Source: Bdellovibrionia bacterium (GTDB lineage: Bacteria > Bdellovibrionota > Bdellovibrionia > Bdellovibrionales > JAGQZY01). From it: a stretch of DNA of 64,000 nucleotides. Positions 7,136 through 17,193 of this stretch are shown in pieces (the stretch's first letter is position 1; each line of letters opens with the position of its first letter). The position numbers and the translations under genes are program-made. The notes under the pieces were generated by a model, which worked only from the letters and a program-made list of their open reading frames with translations, was not told where the DNA came from and searched no databases. The stretch is from the NCBI GenBank assembly GCA_030427805.1, contig JAUICP010000006.1, positions 256,740 to 320,739 on the forward strand, read 5' to 3'.

Positions 7136-9502
7136 TTAGAATGGTGAGCCAATAGAAAATTCAAAATTCACCGGCTCTTCACCCAGTTCAGCATTGCGAT
7201 CGAGAGGGAATCCCCACTCAAAACGCAGTGGACCGATTGGTGAAAACCATCTAAATCCAAATCCTATGTTACTTCTAAAATCATCTATTCGAAGAGTATC
7301 AGCGGCATTACCGATATCAAAGAATAGAACACCTTTAATTTTTGCTTCACTAATCAAAGGGAACTCAAGCTCTGCATTGTAAAAAAGCTGCTGTTCCCCA
7401 CCAAATGGCCTATTGGCGAGACGACGGGCTTCCGCGTCACTCACATCATCCGGAGTGCCGAGAATCTGATCCTCTCCCGCTCGAACACGATCATAGATGG
7501 CCTGTGAGAACACCCGCTCACCTATGGTCGCAAATTCATAACCTCGAAGGTTGTAAGGTCCACCAAGAAGGAACCGTTCGTTAAATGGAACCTCTTCGTC
7601 AGAGTTTGATTTAATAAATCCGTAGGTCAGGTTATTTCGAAACACCACTTCCCAGAACACTTTACGATAAATTCTGAAAGTCGTAAATCCTTTGGTGTAC
7701 TTAAGGTCTCCACCGAGTCCTGCGTACTCCAATGAACTACTGATAAACATCCCTTTACTTGGAGTATAACGATCATTTCGTTTGTCGTATTCGATCGTAG
7801 CTGTAATCGAGCTGGTGACACCATTCACAGTCTCTACAGGGTAGAGTGCCGGGTCAATGAAATCGTCTTCGACATCAACTTCGGTTTCATCGAGTTTGTA
7901 GCGCAAGAACCCTCGCAAGTAAGGTCCGAGTGGATGACCCACTCGAAGGGCTCCACCTTTTTTTGTCTCCGTATAATCGCGAAGAATTCGTCGACTTTGA
8001 TAGGCATCAAAACCGAGACTCCACTCTGTATCCAAAAAGTAAGGCTCTGTGAAATTGACGTTGAATAAAGATTGGCGATCAGAAAGGTCGACCGAGACAC
8101 CGAGTCGTTGGCCCTTACCAAAAAGGTTAATCTGATTAACCTGTCCATTAAAGATAAAACCTGAAAAAGAAGAATAACCAGCACCGACCTGAATACTTCC
8201 AGTGTTTCTTTCCTTAACCACAATTTCTAGATCCATGAGATCCGGATTGCCTTCGGGAGTGACCTGATTAAAATTCACTTCTTCGAAATAACCAAGACGT
8301 TGAACATTAGCGACCGACTCGCGCTTTCGCGTCTCATTATAAAGTTCGCCTTCTTTAATTCGGAGTTCTCTTCGAACCACCTTATCGCGAGTCTTTGTGT
8401 TCCCGACGACATTAATCTTTCCGAAGTAAACTTTATTCCCTTTATCGATCTCGTAAGTGATGTCGACAATCTTTTCTTTCTCCCTCGGGCGAACTCGCGG
8501 GATAATGTTGGCGTAAGCATAACCTAAGTCACCAAACTTGGCTTGCAGACCTTTAATATCAAGTTGTGACTTTTCCCAAATGAAAACATCGAGCTCATCA
8601 ACCTCGGTCACGTCATAAAGTTCATCTTTGGTAAAGAGAAGGTCGCCGGCAAAGTCCACATTTCCTACGCGAAACTGATCGCCTTCCTCTATGCGAATCG
8701 TTATGTAAATTCCCTTTTTATCTGGAGTGACATAAACTTCAGGTCGACCCACTTTTACTTGGATGTAACCCTCGTTAAAGTACCTGTATGTGAGAATCTG
8801 TACATCGCGATCGAAGATCTCTTGCTTGTAAGAACCACTCCCAGAAACAAAGCTAAAGAAGCCACCTTCTTGAGTTTGCATCACAGCCTTAAGATCACCA
8901 TCGGTGAGGTTGCGGTTACCAAGAAAATTGATTTTCTTTACCTGAACCTTGTCATTTTCTTTGATGATAAATTGCAAGGTGACTGAGTTGTTCTTTTTGT
9001 TATCAATAATTTTAGAGTCAACTTCAGCTAAGAAGTACCCCTTCTCTTCGTACTGGGCTTTTATGATATCAACTGCCTTACGAATTTTTTGCGTATTCAG
9101 AATTTCGAAGAGTTGAATTTCAATGGCTTCTTTTAAATCATCGTCATCGATTTCATCATTACCAAGAAATGCAATCTTAGAAATCGCCGGCTTCTCTGTA
9201 AGGCGATAAACGAGAACGGTTCCACCCTTTACGGCCTTTTCTTCGACTTTAATATTATAGAAATAGCCCGTGTTAAAAAGAGTTTTCACATCTTTCTTAA
9301 CGAGGTTGGAATTGATTCGTTGTCCAACTTTAGATTCAAGGCGCTCGAGAACGGCGGCCTTCTCAATTTTTTTAGAGCCAATAACTTGGATGTCTTTAAT
9401 GACTTTGCCCTTAGCTCGAGCCGGCTCACGATCACTCGTGTTAGGACTTTGGGCCAATACAGAAAACGAAAATAAAAAAGTGAAGATAAATAGAAGTCGC
9501 AT
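7136..9502 (-). CDS. bamA: Outer-membrane assembly factor BamA
   Basis: BamA inserts beta-barrel proteins into the outer membrane. The 788-residue product has a signal peptide (MRLLFIFTFLFSFSVLAQ), five POTRA-type repeats over about residues 35-430, and a C-terminal barrel with the conserved lid-loop motif LRGYEF. It ends in Phe (IGSPF), as barrel substrates do. The ATG at 9502 is used instead of the TTG just before it. A 165-base gap separates it from lolD and could hold its own promoter, but I see no convincing -35/-10 pair there. Confidence 0.96.
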   Translation of the reverse strand: MRLLFIFTFLFSFSVLAQSPNTSDREPARAKGKVIKDIQVIGSKKIEKAAVLERLESKVGQRINSNLVKKDVKTLFNTGYFYNIKVEEKAVKGGTVLVYRLTEKPAISKIAFLGNDEIDDDDLKEAIEIQLFEILNTQKIRKAVDIIKAQYEEKGYFLAEVDSKIIDNKKNNSVTLQFIIKENDKVQVKKINFLGNRNLTDGDLKAVMQTQEGGFFSFVSGSGSYKQEIFDRDVQILTYRYFNEGYIQVKVGRPEVYVTPDKKGIYITIRIEEGDQFRVGNVDFAGDLLFTKDELYDVTEVDELDVFIWEKSQLDIKGLQAKFGDLGYAYANIIPRVRPREKEKIVDITYEIDKGNKVYFGKINVVGNTKTRDKVVRRELRIKEGELYNETRKRESVANVQRLGYFEEVNFNQVTPEGNPDLMDLEIVVKERNTGSIQVGAGYSSFSGFIFNGQVNQINLFGKGQRLGVSVDLSDRQSLFNVNFTEPYFLDTEWSLGFDAYQSRRILRDYTETKKGGALRVGHPLGPYLRGFLRYKLDETEVDVEDDFIDPALYPVETVNGVTSSITATIEYDKRNDRYTPSKGMFISSSLEYAGLGGDLKYTKGFTTFRIYRKVFWEVVFRNNLTYGFIKSNSDEEVPFNERFLLGGPYNLRGYEFATIGERVFSQAIYDRVRAGEDQILGTPDDVSDAEARRLANRPFGGEQQLFYNAELEFPLISEAKIKGVLFFDIGNAADTLRIDDFRSNIGFGFRWFSPIGPLRFEWGFPLDRNAELGEEPVNFEFSIGSPF

Positions 9503-9667
9503 CAAAAATTGTCTCTTAAAAGTCTTTCAAAGAAGTCATACCCGGTTTCTAACACTTTAAGTCATTATGCGAAGCTAGCCTGATTTTATAGACTTGTCAA
9601 AAGTATAGGTCATCCCTATTTCAGCTTTAAAATCAATGCTTCGCGGATTGTAACAGCATCGGATCAT

Positions 9668-10354
9668 CTATTGCTCCCACTCACCATCGCGAAGCGACAT
9701 AACCCTGGGAAAGCGTTTTGAAAAATCTCGATCATGGGTCACAACAACAAGTGTTAAGTTCAATTGTTCTTTCAATTCAAAAAATAAATCTTGAATGCTG
9801 TGGCCATTTCCTGAGTCCAGGTTGCCCGTGGGCTCATCGGCCAGCAAAATCTCGGGATTGCGAACAAGAGCGCGAGCAATAGCCACCCTTTGCTGCTCAC
9901 CGCCACTTAATTCCGAGGGATAGTGATTTACGCGGTGATCCATCCCCAAGCGCTCCAAAAGCTCCATGGATTTTTCGGAGGCCTCTTTTTTACCTGTTCC
10001 AAATATACGACAGGGCATCATTACATTTTCTAAAGCAGTAAACTCAGAAAGAAGATGGTGAAATTGAAATACGAATCCCATCTTTTCATTTCTGAAGTGG
10101 GCCAATTCATCATCGGTCTTTTTAGTGAGATCCTGACTTTTGTAAATGACTTTACCAAGACTGGGACGATCGAGAGTTCCAAGAATGTGGAGAAGTGTAC
10201 TTTTACCAGCACCAGATGAACCGACGATGCAAACGGCTTCACCTCTCTCAATATTTATATCCACACCCTTCAAAACCTCCAGGCGCCCATTCCCCATGGG
10301 ATAGGATTTTTTAATCATCTGTCCCGAAAGAATGGGAGCTAAACTATTACTCAT
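9668..10354 (-). CDS. lolD: Lipoprotein-releasing ABC transporter ATPase
   Basis: LolD powers release of lipoproteins from the inner membrane to LolA. The protein has Walker [10 protein letters not shown] (residues 45-53), the ABC signature LSGGEQQR (149-156) and Walker B LLADEPTG (170-177). The ATG at 10354, with GGAGGG eight bases upstream, gives 228 residues; a longer frame to 10405 would add an implausible Arg-rich leader. It overlaps the permease stop by eight bases, so the pair is coupled. The many lipoproteins elsewhere in the window are likely clients. Confidence 0.93.
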   Translation of the reverse strand: MSNSLAPILSGQMIKKSYPMGNGRLEVLKGVDINIERGEAVCIVGSSGAGKSTLLHILGTLDRPSLGKVIYKSQDLTKKTDDELAHFRNEKMGFVFQFHHLLSEFTALENVMMPCRIFGTGKKEASEKSMELLERLGMDHRVNHYPSELSGGEQQRVAIARALVRNPEILLADEPTGNLDSGNGHSIQDLFFELKEQLNLTLVVVTHDRDFSKRFPRVMSLRDGEWEQ

Positions 10355-11570
10355 ATCTGAGTCCCTCCACAGGATCGAGACCCGCTCCCCGGATCGCCGG
10401 GACAAGCGTTGAAAGAAAACATATTACAATCGATGCAAATACCACGAGAACCAAGTCCATAAACTTGATGATCAATTGAAAGTTATCCAATCGATAGACC
10501 TTACCAGGCATAAGTTCAAAACGGCTCTGCACAAACTCAAAAACCTCACAAAGTGCGACACCTAATACGGTTCCGATAAAAATTCCAATCATACCTACGA
10601 TAAGGCCGTGCATGACAAACATGAGAGTGATTTTTGCTTTGGGCATTCCGAGGGTCTTAAAAATAGAAATATCGTGATAGCGGCGTAAAACCGTGACATA
10701 TAAAGAGGTCGAGACATTAAAAGCTGCCACCAAAACGATAATCAACATAACAAAGAAAATGACGTATTTTTCGACGTCAATGGCCGAAAATAAATTCTTA
10801 TCAATATCTCGCCAACTAATAGACCAAAAGGGAAAGCCAAGGGTCTTTGTCACCCGGTAGGACACATCTTCGGCTTGGTTTTTATCAGATATCTTCATGC
10901 GGAAACCAGAAACCCGGCCCTCCATGTTTCCGAACTCTTGAACACTTTTAAGATTGGTTATGACCACTCGATTATTAAAACTGTGTTTGCCCATATCGAC
11001 GACGCCAGAAACGCGAAAGCGCATGGCTGTCGGTTGAAAAGACGCCGCATTTTGAGGGTCTGGATTGGGAAGCACTACCGCAAAAATCTGACCGATCTCA
11101 AGTTTAAACTTTTTAAAAATTCCTTCGCCGACCAGAGCCGAGGCCACACCGTCCTTGACCGCGAGATCGACTTTTCCCTTGGTAATTCGATTATCAATAT
11201 TTAAAACTTGGGCCGAGCGCCGGGGTTCGAAACCCTGAAGTTGGACGAAGGCAATTTTTCCTTTGCCAGCGATCACCCCTTCGAGTTGTGCAAAGGGTGC
11301 GATGTGTTCCACCTCGGGATGATTTCTCCGAATCTTTTCTTCGACCATTTCAGGTTCAGAAATTCGACTTCTGCGCTTTAAAACAGAAACGTGTCCAACC
11401 ATATCGATAATGGATTTTTCGAGGGATAATTTAAAACCGGAAAATCCAGCCATTGCGACCAATAGGCAAGAAACTCCCAAGCTGAGTCCGACTATAGACA
11501 TAATTGAATTGAGACTAAAAAGCCTCTTACCCATGCGAACATAGCGCCAAACAAGCTCAGGAATAAACAC
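10347..11570 (-). CDS. Lipoprotein-releasing ABC transporter permease (LolC/LolE family)
   Basis: A 407-residue permease with one N-terminal membrane helix, a large periplasmic MacB-like domain, and three C-terminal helices (about residues 270-395), the LolC/LolE topology. KTLGMPKAKI before the third helix and the C-terminal [17 protein letters not shown] are typical. The start is a GTG at 11570 with AGGAAGGG upstream, overlapping the last base of the prfB TAG stop. Only one permease gene is present, so the transporter may be a homodimer as in single-permease (LolF-type) systems; a second copy could lie elsewhere. Confidence 0.92.
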   Translation of the reverse strand: MFIPELVWRYVRMGKRLFSLNSIMSIVGLSLGVSCLLVAMAGFSGFKLSLEKSIIDMVGHVSVLKRRSRISEPEMVEEKIRRNHPEVEHIAPFAQLEGVIAGKGKIAFVQLQGFEPRRSAQVLNIDNRITKGKVDLAVKDGVASALVGEGIFKKFKLEIGQIFAVVLPNPDPQNAASFQPTAMRFRVSGVVDMGKHSFNNRVVITNLKSVQEFGNMEGRVSGFRMKISDKNQAEDVSYRVTKTLGFPFWSISWRDIDKNLFSAIDVEKYVIFFVMLIIVLVAAFNVSTSLYVTVLRRYHDISIFKTLGMPKAKITLMFVMHGLIVGMIGIFIGTVLGVALCEVFEFVQSRFELMPGKVYRLDNFQLIIKFMDLVLVVFASIVICFLSTLVPAIRGAGLDPVEGLRYE

Positions 11571-12692
11571 TATTCATCCCTTCCTGATTGGTCTTTTAAA
11601 TAGGCGACAATAATATCGTCCAATTTACCATCCATAACCGCATCGACCTGACTGGTTTCAAAATTGGTTCGATGGTCCTTAACCATTTGATAGGGATGCA
11701 TGACATAAGAGCGAATCTGACTTCCCCACTCATTGGCTTTTTTCTGGGAGTTCATTTCGTCTTTGGCTCTATTTCTCTCCTCTAATTCTTTTTCGTAGAG
11801 GGCCGCTTTCAACATCTTCATGGCCTTGTCGCGGTTGGCGTGTTGGGAGCGCTCTTTCTGACATTGAACCACGATCCCCGTTGGCTCGTGGGTAATTCGC
11901 ACTGCAGAGTCAGTACGGTTCACGTGCTGACCACCGGCCCCACTCGCGCGGTAAGTATCAACCCGAAGGTCCTCTGTTTTAATATCAATTTCAATATCGT
12001 CGTCCACTTCGGGCCAAGCAAAAATTGAGGCGAAACTCGTATGCCTTCTGGCATTGGAATCAAAGGGGCTAATACGCACTAATCTGTGCACGCCAGATTC
12101 AGCTTTAAGGTAACCGTAAGCATAGGGGCCCTGAATAGAGATCGTTACGGATTTTATCCCCGCTTCTTCTCCATCGGTCATCTCTAAAATTTCGGTCTTG
12201 AATCCATGGGATTCAGCATACCGAAGATACATTCGCATCAACATCCCTGCCCAATCACAAGCTTCCGTCCCCCCAGCTCCCGAATTGATAGAAATATAAA
12301 CAGAATTTCCATCGAGTTCGCCTGAGAGCATCACTCGCAACTCTAATTCTTCCACTAATTTTTCGAGAGATTGCAATTCTTCTGTAAATTCTGTGAAAAC
12401 CCCTTCATCTTCTTCTTCGACGGCCATGTCACAGAGCACACCAGCATCACTAATGCGAGCCACTAAACTTTCGTATTCGTCGACGGTTTTCTCAACCAGG
12501 ACCTTTTCTTGATTGAGTTTCTGCATTTGCGCGGGATTATTCCAGACTTCGGGGTTTTCAGCCTGAAGATTTAATTCTTCAAGACGCTTCTTATTGCCAT
12601 CAATGTCAAAGATACCCCCGGATCTCTTTGGACTTTTCTGACAAATCGTTCAGGCGAGATTTTGCTTCAGATAATTGTGTACTTAAGGACAT
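11570..12692 (-). CDS. prfB: Peptide chain release factor 2 (programmed +1 frameshift)
   Basis: RF2 terminates translation at UGA and UAA. The complete product needs two frames: ATG at 12692 followed by 28 codons to an in-frame TGA (12606-12608), then a +1 shift into the frame that continues to 11570, giving about 373 residues. The junction reads ...RGYL-DIDGNKKRL..., matching E. coli RF2. The stop-recognition tripeptide SPF (RISPFDSN) and the catalytic GGQ (SGAGGQHVNR) are present. An ATG at 12526 gives only a truncated product and is not the real start. It is followed by the LolC/E gene with a one-base overlap. Confidence 0.96.
12605..12620 (-). promoter_or_regulatory. RF2 autoregulatory +1 frameshift site
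   Basis: On the minus strand the bases read CGGGGGTATCTTTGAC. This is an internal Shine-Dalgarno-like G run three bases before CTT and an in-frame TGA followed by C. The arrangement matches the prfB frameshift signal known in many bacteria, where low RF2 favours slippage from CTT to TTT and continued synthesis. Confidence 0.95.
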
Positions 12693-12758
12693 TTATAACC
12701 CCCAGGACCAATCTAAAAACTAAAAGGGGGCTTGAATCAAGGGAATTCGCAAAGGAAA

Positions 12759-13214
12759 TCAAGTCTTTGCCGGATTTTTTTGCAAGAGTCGCGCAAAGGC
12801 TTCGTCTTGAATCCTGAACATCTCGCGGGCCTCTTCTTCGTTAGTTTCGTGATCGTAGCCCAAAAGGTGTAAGACACCATGAGTTATCATATATCCCAGT
12901 TCCTCTGCAAAACTCAGTTTATGTTCGATCGCTTGCCGAGCAATCACTTGGGAGCAAATCACAAGTTCTCCCAATGATCCTTCTTCGATAGAATCAAAAC
13001 TCAGAATATCAGTCGGATAGTCTTTTCCTCGGAATTCAAGGTTGAGAGCCCGTGCTTCGGCCTCGTTCATAAAGACGAGAGTGATTTCTTGCTCGAGGGC
13101 AGCGAGGTTTTCGACATTGAGGTCTTTAAGCTCTTGATGAAGATTGTTTAACCACTGAACAATGAAGTCTTCTGAGATTTCTTTATCAGAATTATTTATA
13201 ACCAATGGACTCAT
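12759..13214 (-). CDS. ybeY: Endoribonuclease YbeY (16S rRNA maturation)
   Basis: YbeY is a zinc-dependent single-strand RNase involved in 16S rRNA 3'-end processing and ribosome quality control. The 151-residue protein has the diagnostic zinc motif HGVLHLLGYDH near residues 113-123, preceded by LSFDS. Its ATG overlaps the stop of the HD phosphodiesterase gene (ATGA at 13211-13214). The order PgpH-YbeY is common in bacteria, although the usual phoH is not between or before them here. Confidence 0.95.
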   Translation of the reverse strand: MSPLVINNSDKEISEDFIVQWLNNLHQELKDLNVENLAALEQEITLVFMNEAEARALNLEFRGKDYPTDILSFDSIEEGSLGELVICSQVIARQAIEHKLSFAEELGYMITHGVLHLLGYDHETNEEEAREMFRIQDEAFARLLQKNPAKT

Positions 13215-15643
13215 GCTCGAACGGGACCTCTACTCCCCGAAGATGTTTTAGGGAACGTCGTTGGCTCATCACTATCGGGTCCCTTGGGATAATCAATTCT
13301 TTGATGATAAATTCCAAGAATAATTCGATGGAAGGTTTGCCGAATCGTATTTAGATCCTTCAATGTGAGATTACATTCTTCAAGCTGACCATCCGTAAAT
13401 TTTCGATGGATAATATTATCTACAATATTCTGCAATCGAACCTGTGTCGGCTCGTCAAGACTTCGAGCCGCGGCTTCAACAGAATCGGCAAGCATAACGA
13501 GCGCCGCCTCTTTAAACTGAGGTTTTGGTCCAGGGTAACGAAAGTCCTCTTCTTTGACATCTTTGTTATCAGCCTTTTGGTTTTTCAAGGCCTTATTATA
13601 AAAATAAGAAATTAACGAGGTACCGTGGTGCTGGAGAATCCCATCAATAATGGGCTTTCCTAGCTTGTGCTCGAGACCGAGTTCGGCACCATCTTTAACA
13701 TGTGCGATGAGAATGGTTTTACTCATGTAAGGAGTTACAAAGTCGTGAGGGTTGTGCCCCGGTCTTTGATTTTCGATAAAGTAATTGGCGTGCTCCATCT
13801 TTCCGATGTCGTGGTAGTAGGCCATCACTTTAGCTAGAAGTGGGTTTGCACCAATTTTTTCACCGGCGGCTTCGCACATCGCTCCCACCATTAGAGAGTG
13901 ATGATAGGTTCCTGGAGCTTTGACCACCATATCTTTGAGCAGGGGATGGTTGAGATTTGACAGCTCGAGAAGTTTTACGTCTGTAACGACATTGAATAAA
14001 CTCTCTAAAAGTGGAATCAATGTCATGACAATCATACTCGATAGAATTCCCGAGAAAAATCCAGCCGGAACCAACCATATGACCTTATCGATTAACTCGG
14101 GTGTACCGAAGTAACTAAACAAACTAATCAGAAAGATAGTGATCGCATTGACCAAGCCTACGCGGACCCCTGCCTTGTAGATATCGTTTCGCGAATGACA
14201 ATTGTGTACGCTTCGAGCGGCAGTAATCGAGCCGAGTATCGTTACTATTAAAAACGAAAACTTGGCATCGACCATAAAAGATAGGGCCAAAGTTATGAAT
14301 ACCGAAAAAATCCAGACCACTTCACCCGAAACGAGAAGAAGGCCCACCATCATTGTCGCCGCCGCAACGGGGGCTAGGTACATGAAAAATTCTTGGGGAA
14401 TCTGTTTTCCAAATTTAGAGAGAAAAGCGGCCTCCATAATAACAAAGAAGAGCTTTGTCAGCCCCACAATCGTCAATGTCACTACGGCCATGATCGATAT
14501 TTCTTTGACTTGAACGCGCACACGATTCAAAGAAAAGCGCTTCAAATAACTGAAGAAGACGAGAATCAACAAAAAGAATAGTAATGAAACCGAAAGAGCA
14601 ATTAAGGACTGCTTGCGCCCTGCCTTTTGCTTTTGAATTTCATTGAGTAGAGATAGGTGAATCGGCTGAACCGCCTGCCCTTCTCTAATGATGAGTTGGT
14701 TCTTTTTGACGGCAATGACAACCGGTAAAACCGATTCTCTGGCTGCCTTGATTCGCGCTTCTGTTTCTTGCTTATTCAGTGTCAGCGAGGGACTCAAAAG
14801 GCTTCGCACAAATTGACCAATGACTCTTCGATCCCGAGAAGGAAAATCCTTAAATCCGTAAATACCGGAAAAACTAAAATCAGACTTATTATCGAGATCC
14901 GTAATTTGATCCCTCTGAATCAAACGCTCTCTGCCATCTTCTCGCGCGATACTTCGCATAATCAGTTGGCTTTGCCCGGGACGGAGATAGGACTCTACCC
15001 CTTCGACCATTTGCCGAGACGCATACATGTCCAAAGCGTCGACAATGACGTTTTCAACTTCGATAGAAAATCGTTTTTCGAGGAGCCACTTAAAATGCTC
15101 CTCCGAGACACTTCTATTGATCGCCTTTTCAAAGGGGTCCCGTTTTTCTTCGACTAATTGAGAAATCAGCTCTCTGCGCTTGCTCCGAGACCTGGGCCAC
15201 TTCATTTCTTCAAGATCGAGGCGAAACTCTCTTGAGTTTAATAAAAACTTATTTACGAGTTCCTGATTGGGCCGAGGATCAAAATCAAAAACCGGAGGCT
15301 GAGCCTCTTCTTCTTCTTGTTGCTTTTTATGGGTGGCTACCTGGTCTACAATTTCGAAACTCATGGGCGATCGCATATCGCGAATGGCTTGTTGGCCAAG
15401 TACCATTCGATGGGGAACTTCAAAATCATAGATAATTAAAAAAGCGAGAACAAAGCAAAACAGAAAAAGGCTACTCAACTTTTTGAGGCTGTACTTTTCT
15501 TCCATCTGAAAAGCAAACTTACCAAAGAAGGTCTTCTCGAGCTCCAGCCCATTAACCCACTTCAGAAAGCTTTGGGAATGATCCACGTATTTAGAGCGGT
15601 GGTGCACGTTTTCTTTGTTATTGGATTTCCTGTTTTTGCCCAT
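13211..15643 (-). CDS. 7TM receptor-type HD phosphodiesterase (PgpH/YqfF family)
   Basis: An 810-residue membrane protein with one N-terminal helix (about residues 60-75), an extracytoplasmic domain to about 345, a seven-helix bundle (about 350-570), and a cytoplasmic HD domain with HDIGK starting at His611. This is the 7TMR-HDED plus HD layout of PgpH, which in Listeria hydrolyses c-di-AMP. Whether this host makes c-di-AMP is not shown here; no diadenylate cyclase is in the window. The C-terminal tail after about residue 780 is low-complexity. The ATG at 15643 is the start of the long minus-strand gene run. Confidence 0.9.
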   Translation of the reverse strand: MGKNRKSNNKENVHHRSKYVDHSQSFLKWVNGLELEKTFFGKFAFQMEEKYSLKKLSSLFLFCFVLAFLIIYDFEVPHRMVLGQQAIRDMRSPMSFEIVDQVATHKKQQEEEEAQPPVFDFDPRPNQELVNKFLLNSREFRLDLEEMKWPRSRSKRRELISQLVEEKRDPFEKAINRSVSEEHFKWLLEKRFSIEVENVIVDALDMYASRQMVEGVESYLRPGQSQLIMRSIAREDGRERLIQRDQITDLDNKSDFSFSGIYGFKDFPSRDRRVIGQFVRSLLSPSLTLNKQETEARIKAARESVLPVVIAVKKNQLIIREGQAVQPIHLSLLNEIQKQKAGRKQSLIALSVSLLFFLLILVFFSYLKRFSLNRVRVQVKEISIMAVVTLTIVGLTKLFFVIMEAAFLSKFGKQIPQEFFMYLAPVAAATMMVGLLLVSGEVVWIFSVFITLALSFMVDAKFSFLIVTILGSITAARSVHNCHSRNDIYKAGVRVGLVNAITIFLISLFSYFGTPELIDKVIWLVPAGFFSGILSSMIVMTLIPLLESLFNVVTDVKLLELSNLNHPLLKDMVVKAPGTYHHSLMVGAMCEAAGEKIGANPLLAKVMAYYHDIGKMEHANYFIENQRPGHNPHDFVTPYMSKTILIAHVKDGAELGLEHKLGKPIIDGILQHHGTSLISYFYNKALKNQKADNKDVKEEDFRYPGPKPQFKEAALVMLADSVEAAARSLDEPTQVRLQNIVDNIIHRKFTDGQLEECNLTLKDLNTIRQTFHRIILGIYHQRIDYPKGPDSDEPTTFPKTSSGSRGPVRA

Positions 15644-15718
15644 TAATCCTCGTTATTTCTATACTTATATGATACTCCTTTCACAGCAAAAAGGGAATGA
15701 ATCAAGGGAGTATTTCTC

Positions 15719-16528
15719 ATGCCTAAACCGCCAGAAAACCTGCGTGATTTTAGTAGTTTAGTTAAGGTCGTTGAAAATCTTAGAGGTCCTGATGGCTGCC
15801 CCTGGGACAAAGAGCAGACCCACCGAAGTCTCACGCCTTACGCCCTGGAGGAAGCCTGCGAACTGGCAGAAGCTATTGAATCGGGAGATTCCAGTGAAAT
15901 GGTGAGTGAATTGGGAGATCTCCTTCTGCAAGTTGTACTTCACGCTGAAATTGCTCGGCAAGAAGGAGTGGCTTCTATCGAAGATGTTGTTGAGTCCATC
16001 AATCAAAAAATGATCCGTCGCCATCCCCACGTTTTTTCAAACACTGAGGTTTCTGGTAGCGATGAAGTACTAAAAAACTGGGATCAGATCAAAGCCCAAG
16101 AAAAAGCCGCAAAACCCCTACGGGATGGAGAGTTTGAAGTTCCCAGGTCCCTACCCGCTCTGTCGCGGAGTTATAAAATTGGCAAAAAAACCAAGAAGAC
16201 GGGATTTGATTGGCAAGAACCAACAGAGGTCTTTGCGAAACTAACCGAGGAATATGGTGAAGTAAAAGAAGTTCTCGACAATAATGGCTCCCAAGAAGAA
16301 CTCGAACACGAAATTGGCGACCTCTTGTTTGCAACCGCCCAACTTGCAAGACACCTAAAAATTGATCCCGAACAAGCCTTGCGTGCTACCAACCAGAGAT
16401 TTGAAAAGCGATACGCAAAAATGCTTGATTACTGCGATCGTGCACAGAAAAGTTTTTTGAGTCTCAGTACCGAAGAAAAGGAAGAACTTTGGAAGCGGGC
16501 TAAAAAGGAAGAAACTGATCTAAGTTAA
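15719..16528 (+). CDS. mazG: Nucleoside triphosphate pyrophosphohydrolase MazG
   Basis: MazG hydrolyses (d)NTPs to monophosphates and can lower ppGpp. The 269-residue protein has two tandem MazG domains: the first with GCPWDKEQTH, EEACELAEAI and ELGDLLLQVVLHAEIA, the second with EEYGEVKEVL and HEIGDLLFATAQLARHL. The acidic EExxE and GD metal-binding motifs are intact in both. The ATG has AAGGGAG nine bases upstream. It is divergent from the pgpH run and convergent with the next gene. Confidence 0.95.
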   Translation: MPKPPENLRDFSSLVKVVENLRGPDGCPWDKEQTHRSLTPYALEEACELAEAIESGDSSEMVSELGDLLLQVVLHAEIARQEGVASIEDVVESINQKMIRRHPHVFSNTEVSGSDEVLKNWDQIKAQEKAAKPLRDGEFEVPRSLPALSRSYKIGKKTKKTGFDWQEPTEVFAKLTEEYGEVKEVLDNNGSQEELEHEIGDLLFATAQLARHLKIDPEQALRATNQRFEKRYAKMLDYCDRAQKSFLSLSTEEKEELWKRAKKEETDLS

Positions 16529-16540
16529 TCTCAGGCACTC

Positions 16541-16614
16541 AATCAAAACGCATGGTGTCTTAGATGTCGAACCTTTAATCTAATAACTTTAGTTTTCGCC
16601 TGTTCGTTTTGATT
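16541..16614. repeat. 10-bp inverted repeat between convergent genes
   Basis: AATCAAAACG (16541-16550) and its exact complement CGTTTTGATT (16605-16614) bracket 54 bases between the mazG stop and the stop of the convergent lipoprotein gene. It could act as a weak bidirectional terminator, but there is no U-tract next to a compact stem. Confidence 0.4.
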
Positions 16615-17186
16615 TAAGGACTTTCCTCGGACGTCTCAACTTTACAAGCGGGGAGATCGCGCCATTTTTGTATGGTATCGACCCAAGCTTCGTTTTCGAA
16701 AAACACCGAATACTGACCAGAACAGGCATCGGTTAAATCAAATTTTGTGACCTGTACCTGTTTATCCTCTTCGTGAAAAGCCAGAAGGCTTTGATCTTTT
16801 GAGAAGAACCAAAACTGAGTCGACGATTTTAATTCGAGACTACAAAGGAGAGTGCCATTAGAAAACGAAATATGAAATTTCCCCTCTCGATCACCCACAT
16901 CCGTACGTTCAAAAACATAGGGGCCGTAGGCCACCTTAAATGAATCGCCATAAATCTTCTCTCGAATATGGTGGGCCGACAGCAAGACTGGAGCACAATC
17001 AATTTCTTTATCGAGATCTGACTGATCTTGTTTTTTCCATTCCGCCTCAGAATCGTGGTAGGCCTTCGAAGTGACGACGTACTTCTTAGCGTCTTCAGTC
17101 ATATTTCCGGGGCCAACTGTTACGCAGGCATTAAATAAAACCAATGTGACCAGAAAGATAAACGTTTTCAATCCACTTTTTGCCAT
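16614..17186 (-). CDS. Hypothetical lipoprotein
   Basis: I do not recognise the family. From ATG 17186 the 190-residue product has a signal peptide (MAKSGLKTFIFLVTLVLFNAC) with a Cys at position 21; the lipobox FNAC is slightly atypical. The mature part is mixed alpha/beta with an acidic C-terminus. A longer frame reaches 17234, but that would overlap the upstream gene and bury the signal peptide. It begins seven bases after the glycosyltransferase stop, so the two are probably co-transcribed. Confidence 0.65.
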   Translation of the reverse strand: MAKSGLKTFIFLVTLVLFNACVTVGPGNMTEDAKKYVVTSKAYHDSEAEWKKQDQSDLDKEIDCAPVLLSAHHIREKIYGDSFKVAYGPYVFERTDVGDREGKFHISFSNGTLLCSLELKSSTQFWFFSKDQSLLAFHEEDKQVQVTKFDLTDACSGQYSVFFENEAWVDTIQKWRDLPACKVETSEESP

Positions 17187-17193
17187 AGTCCGT

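Noticed and set aside
11570..12526. Release factor starting at 12526 as a complete gene
   Set aside because: The N-terminal domain continues upstream through the frameshift site to ATG 12692, so the 12526 start is an artefact.
12606..12608. In-frame TGA in prfB as a selenocysteine codon or disabling mutation
   Set aside because: The context is the standard RF2 frameshift signal; no selenocysteine element or inactivation is needed.
12699..12730. CCCCC/GGGGG pair upstream of prfB as a terminator or riboswitch
   Set aside because: Five pairs over a 22-base loop without a U-tract; too weak to support.
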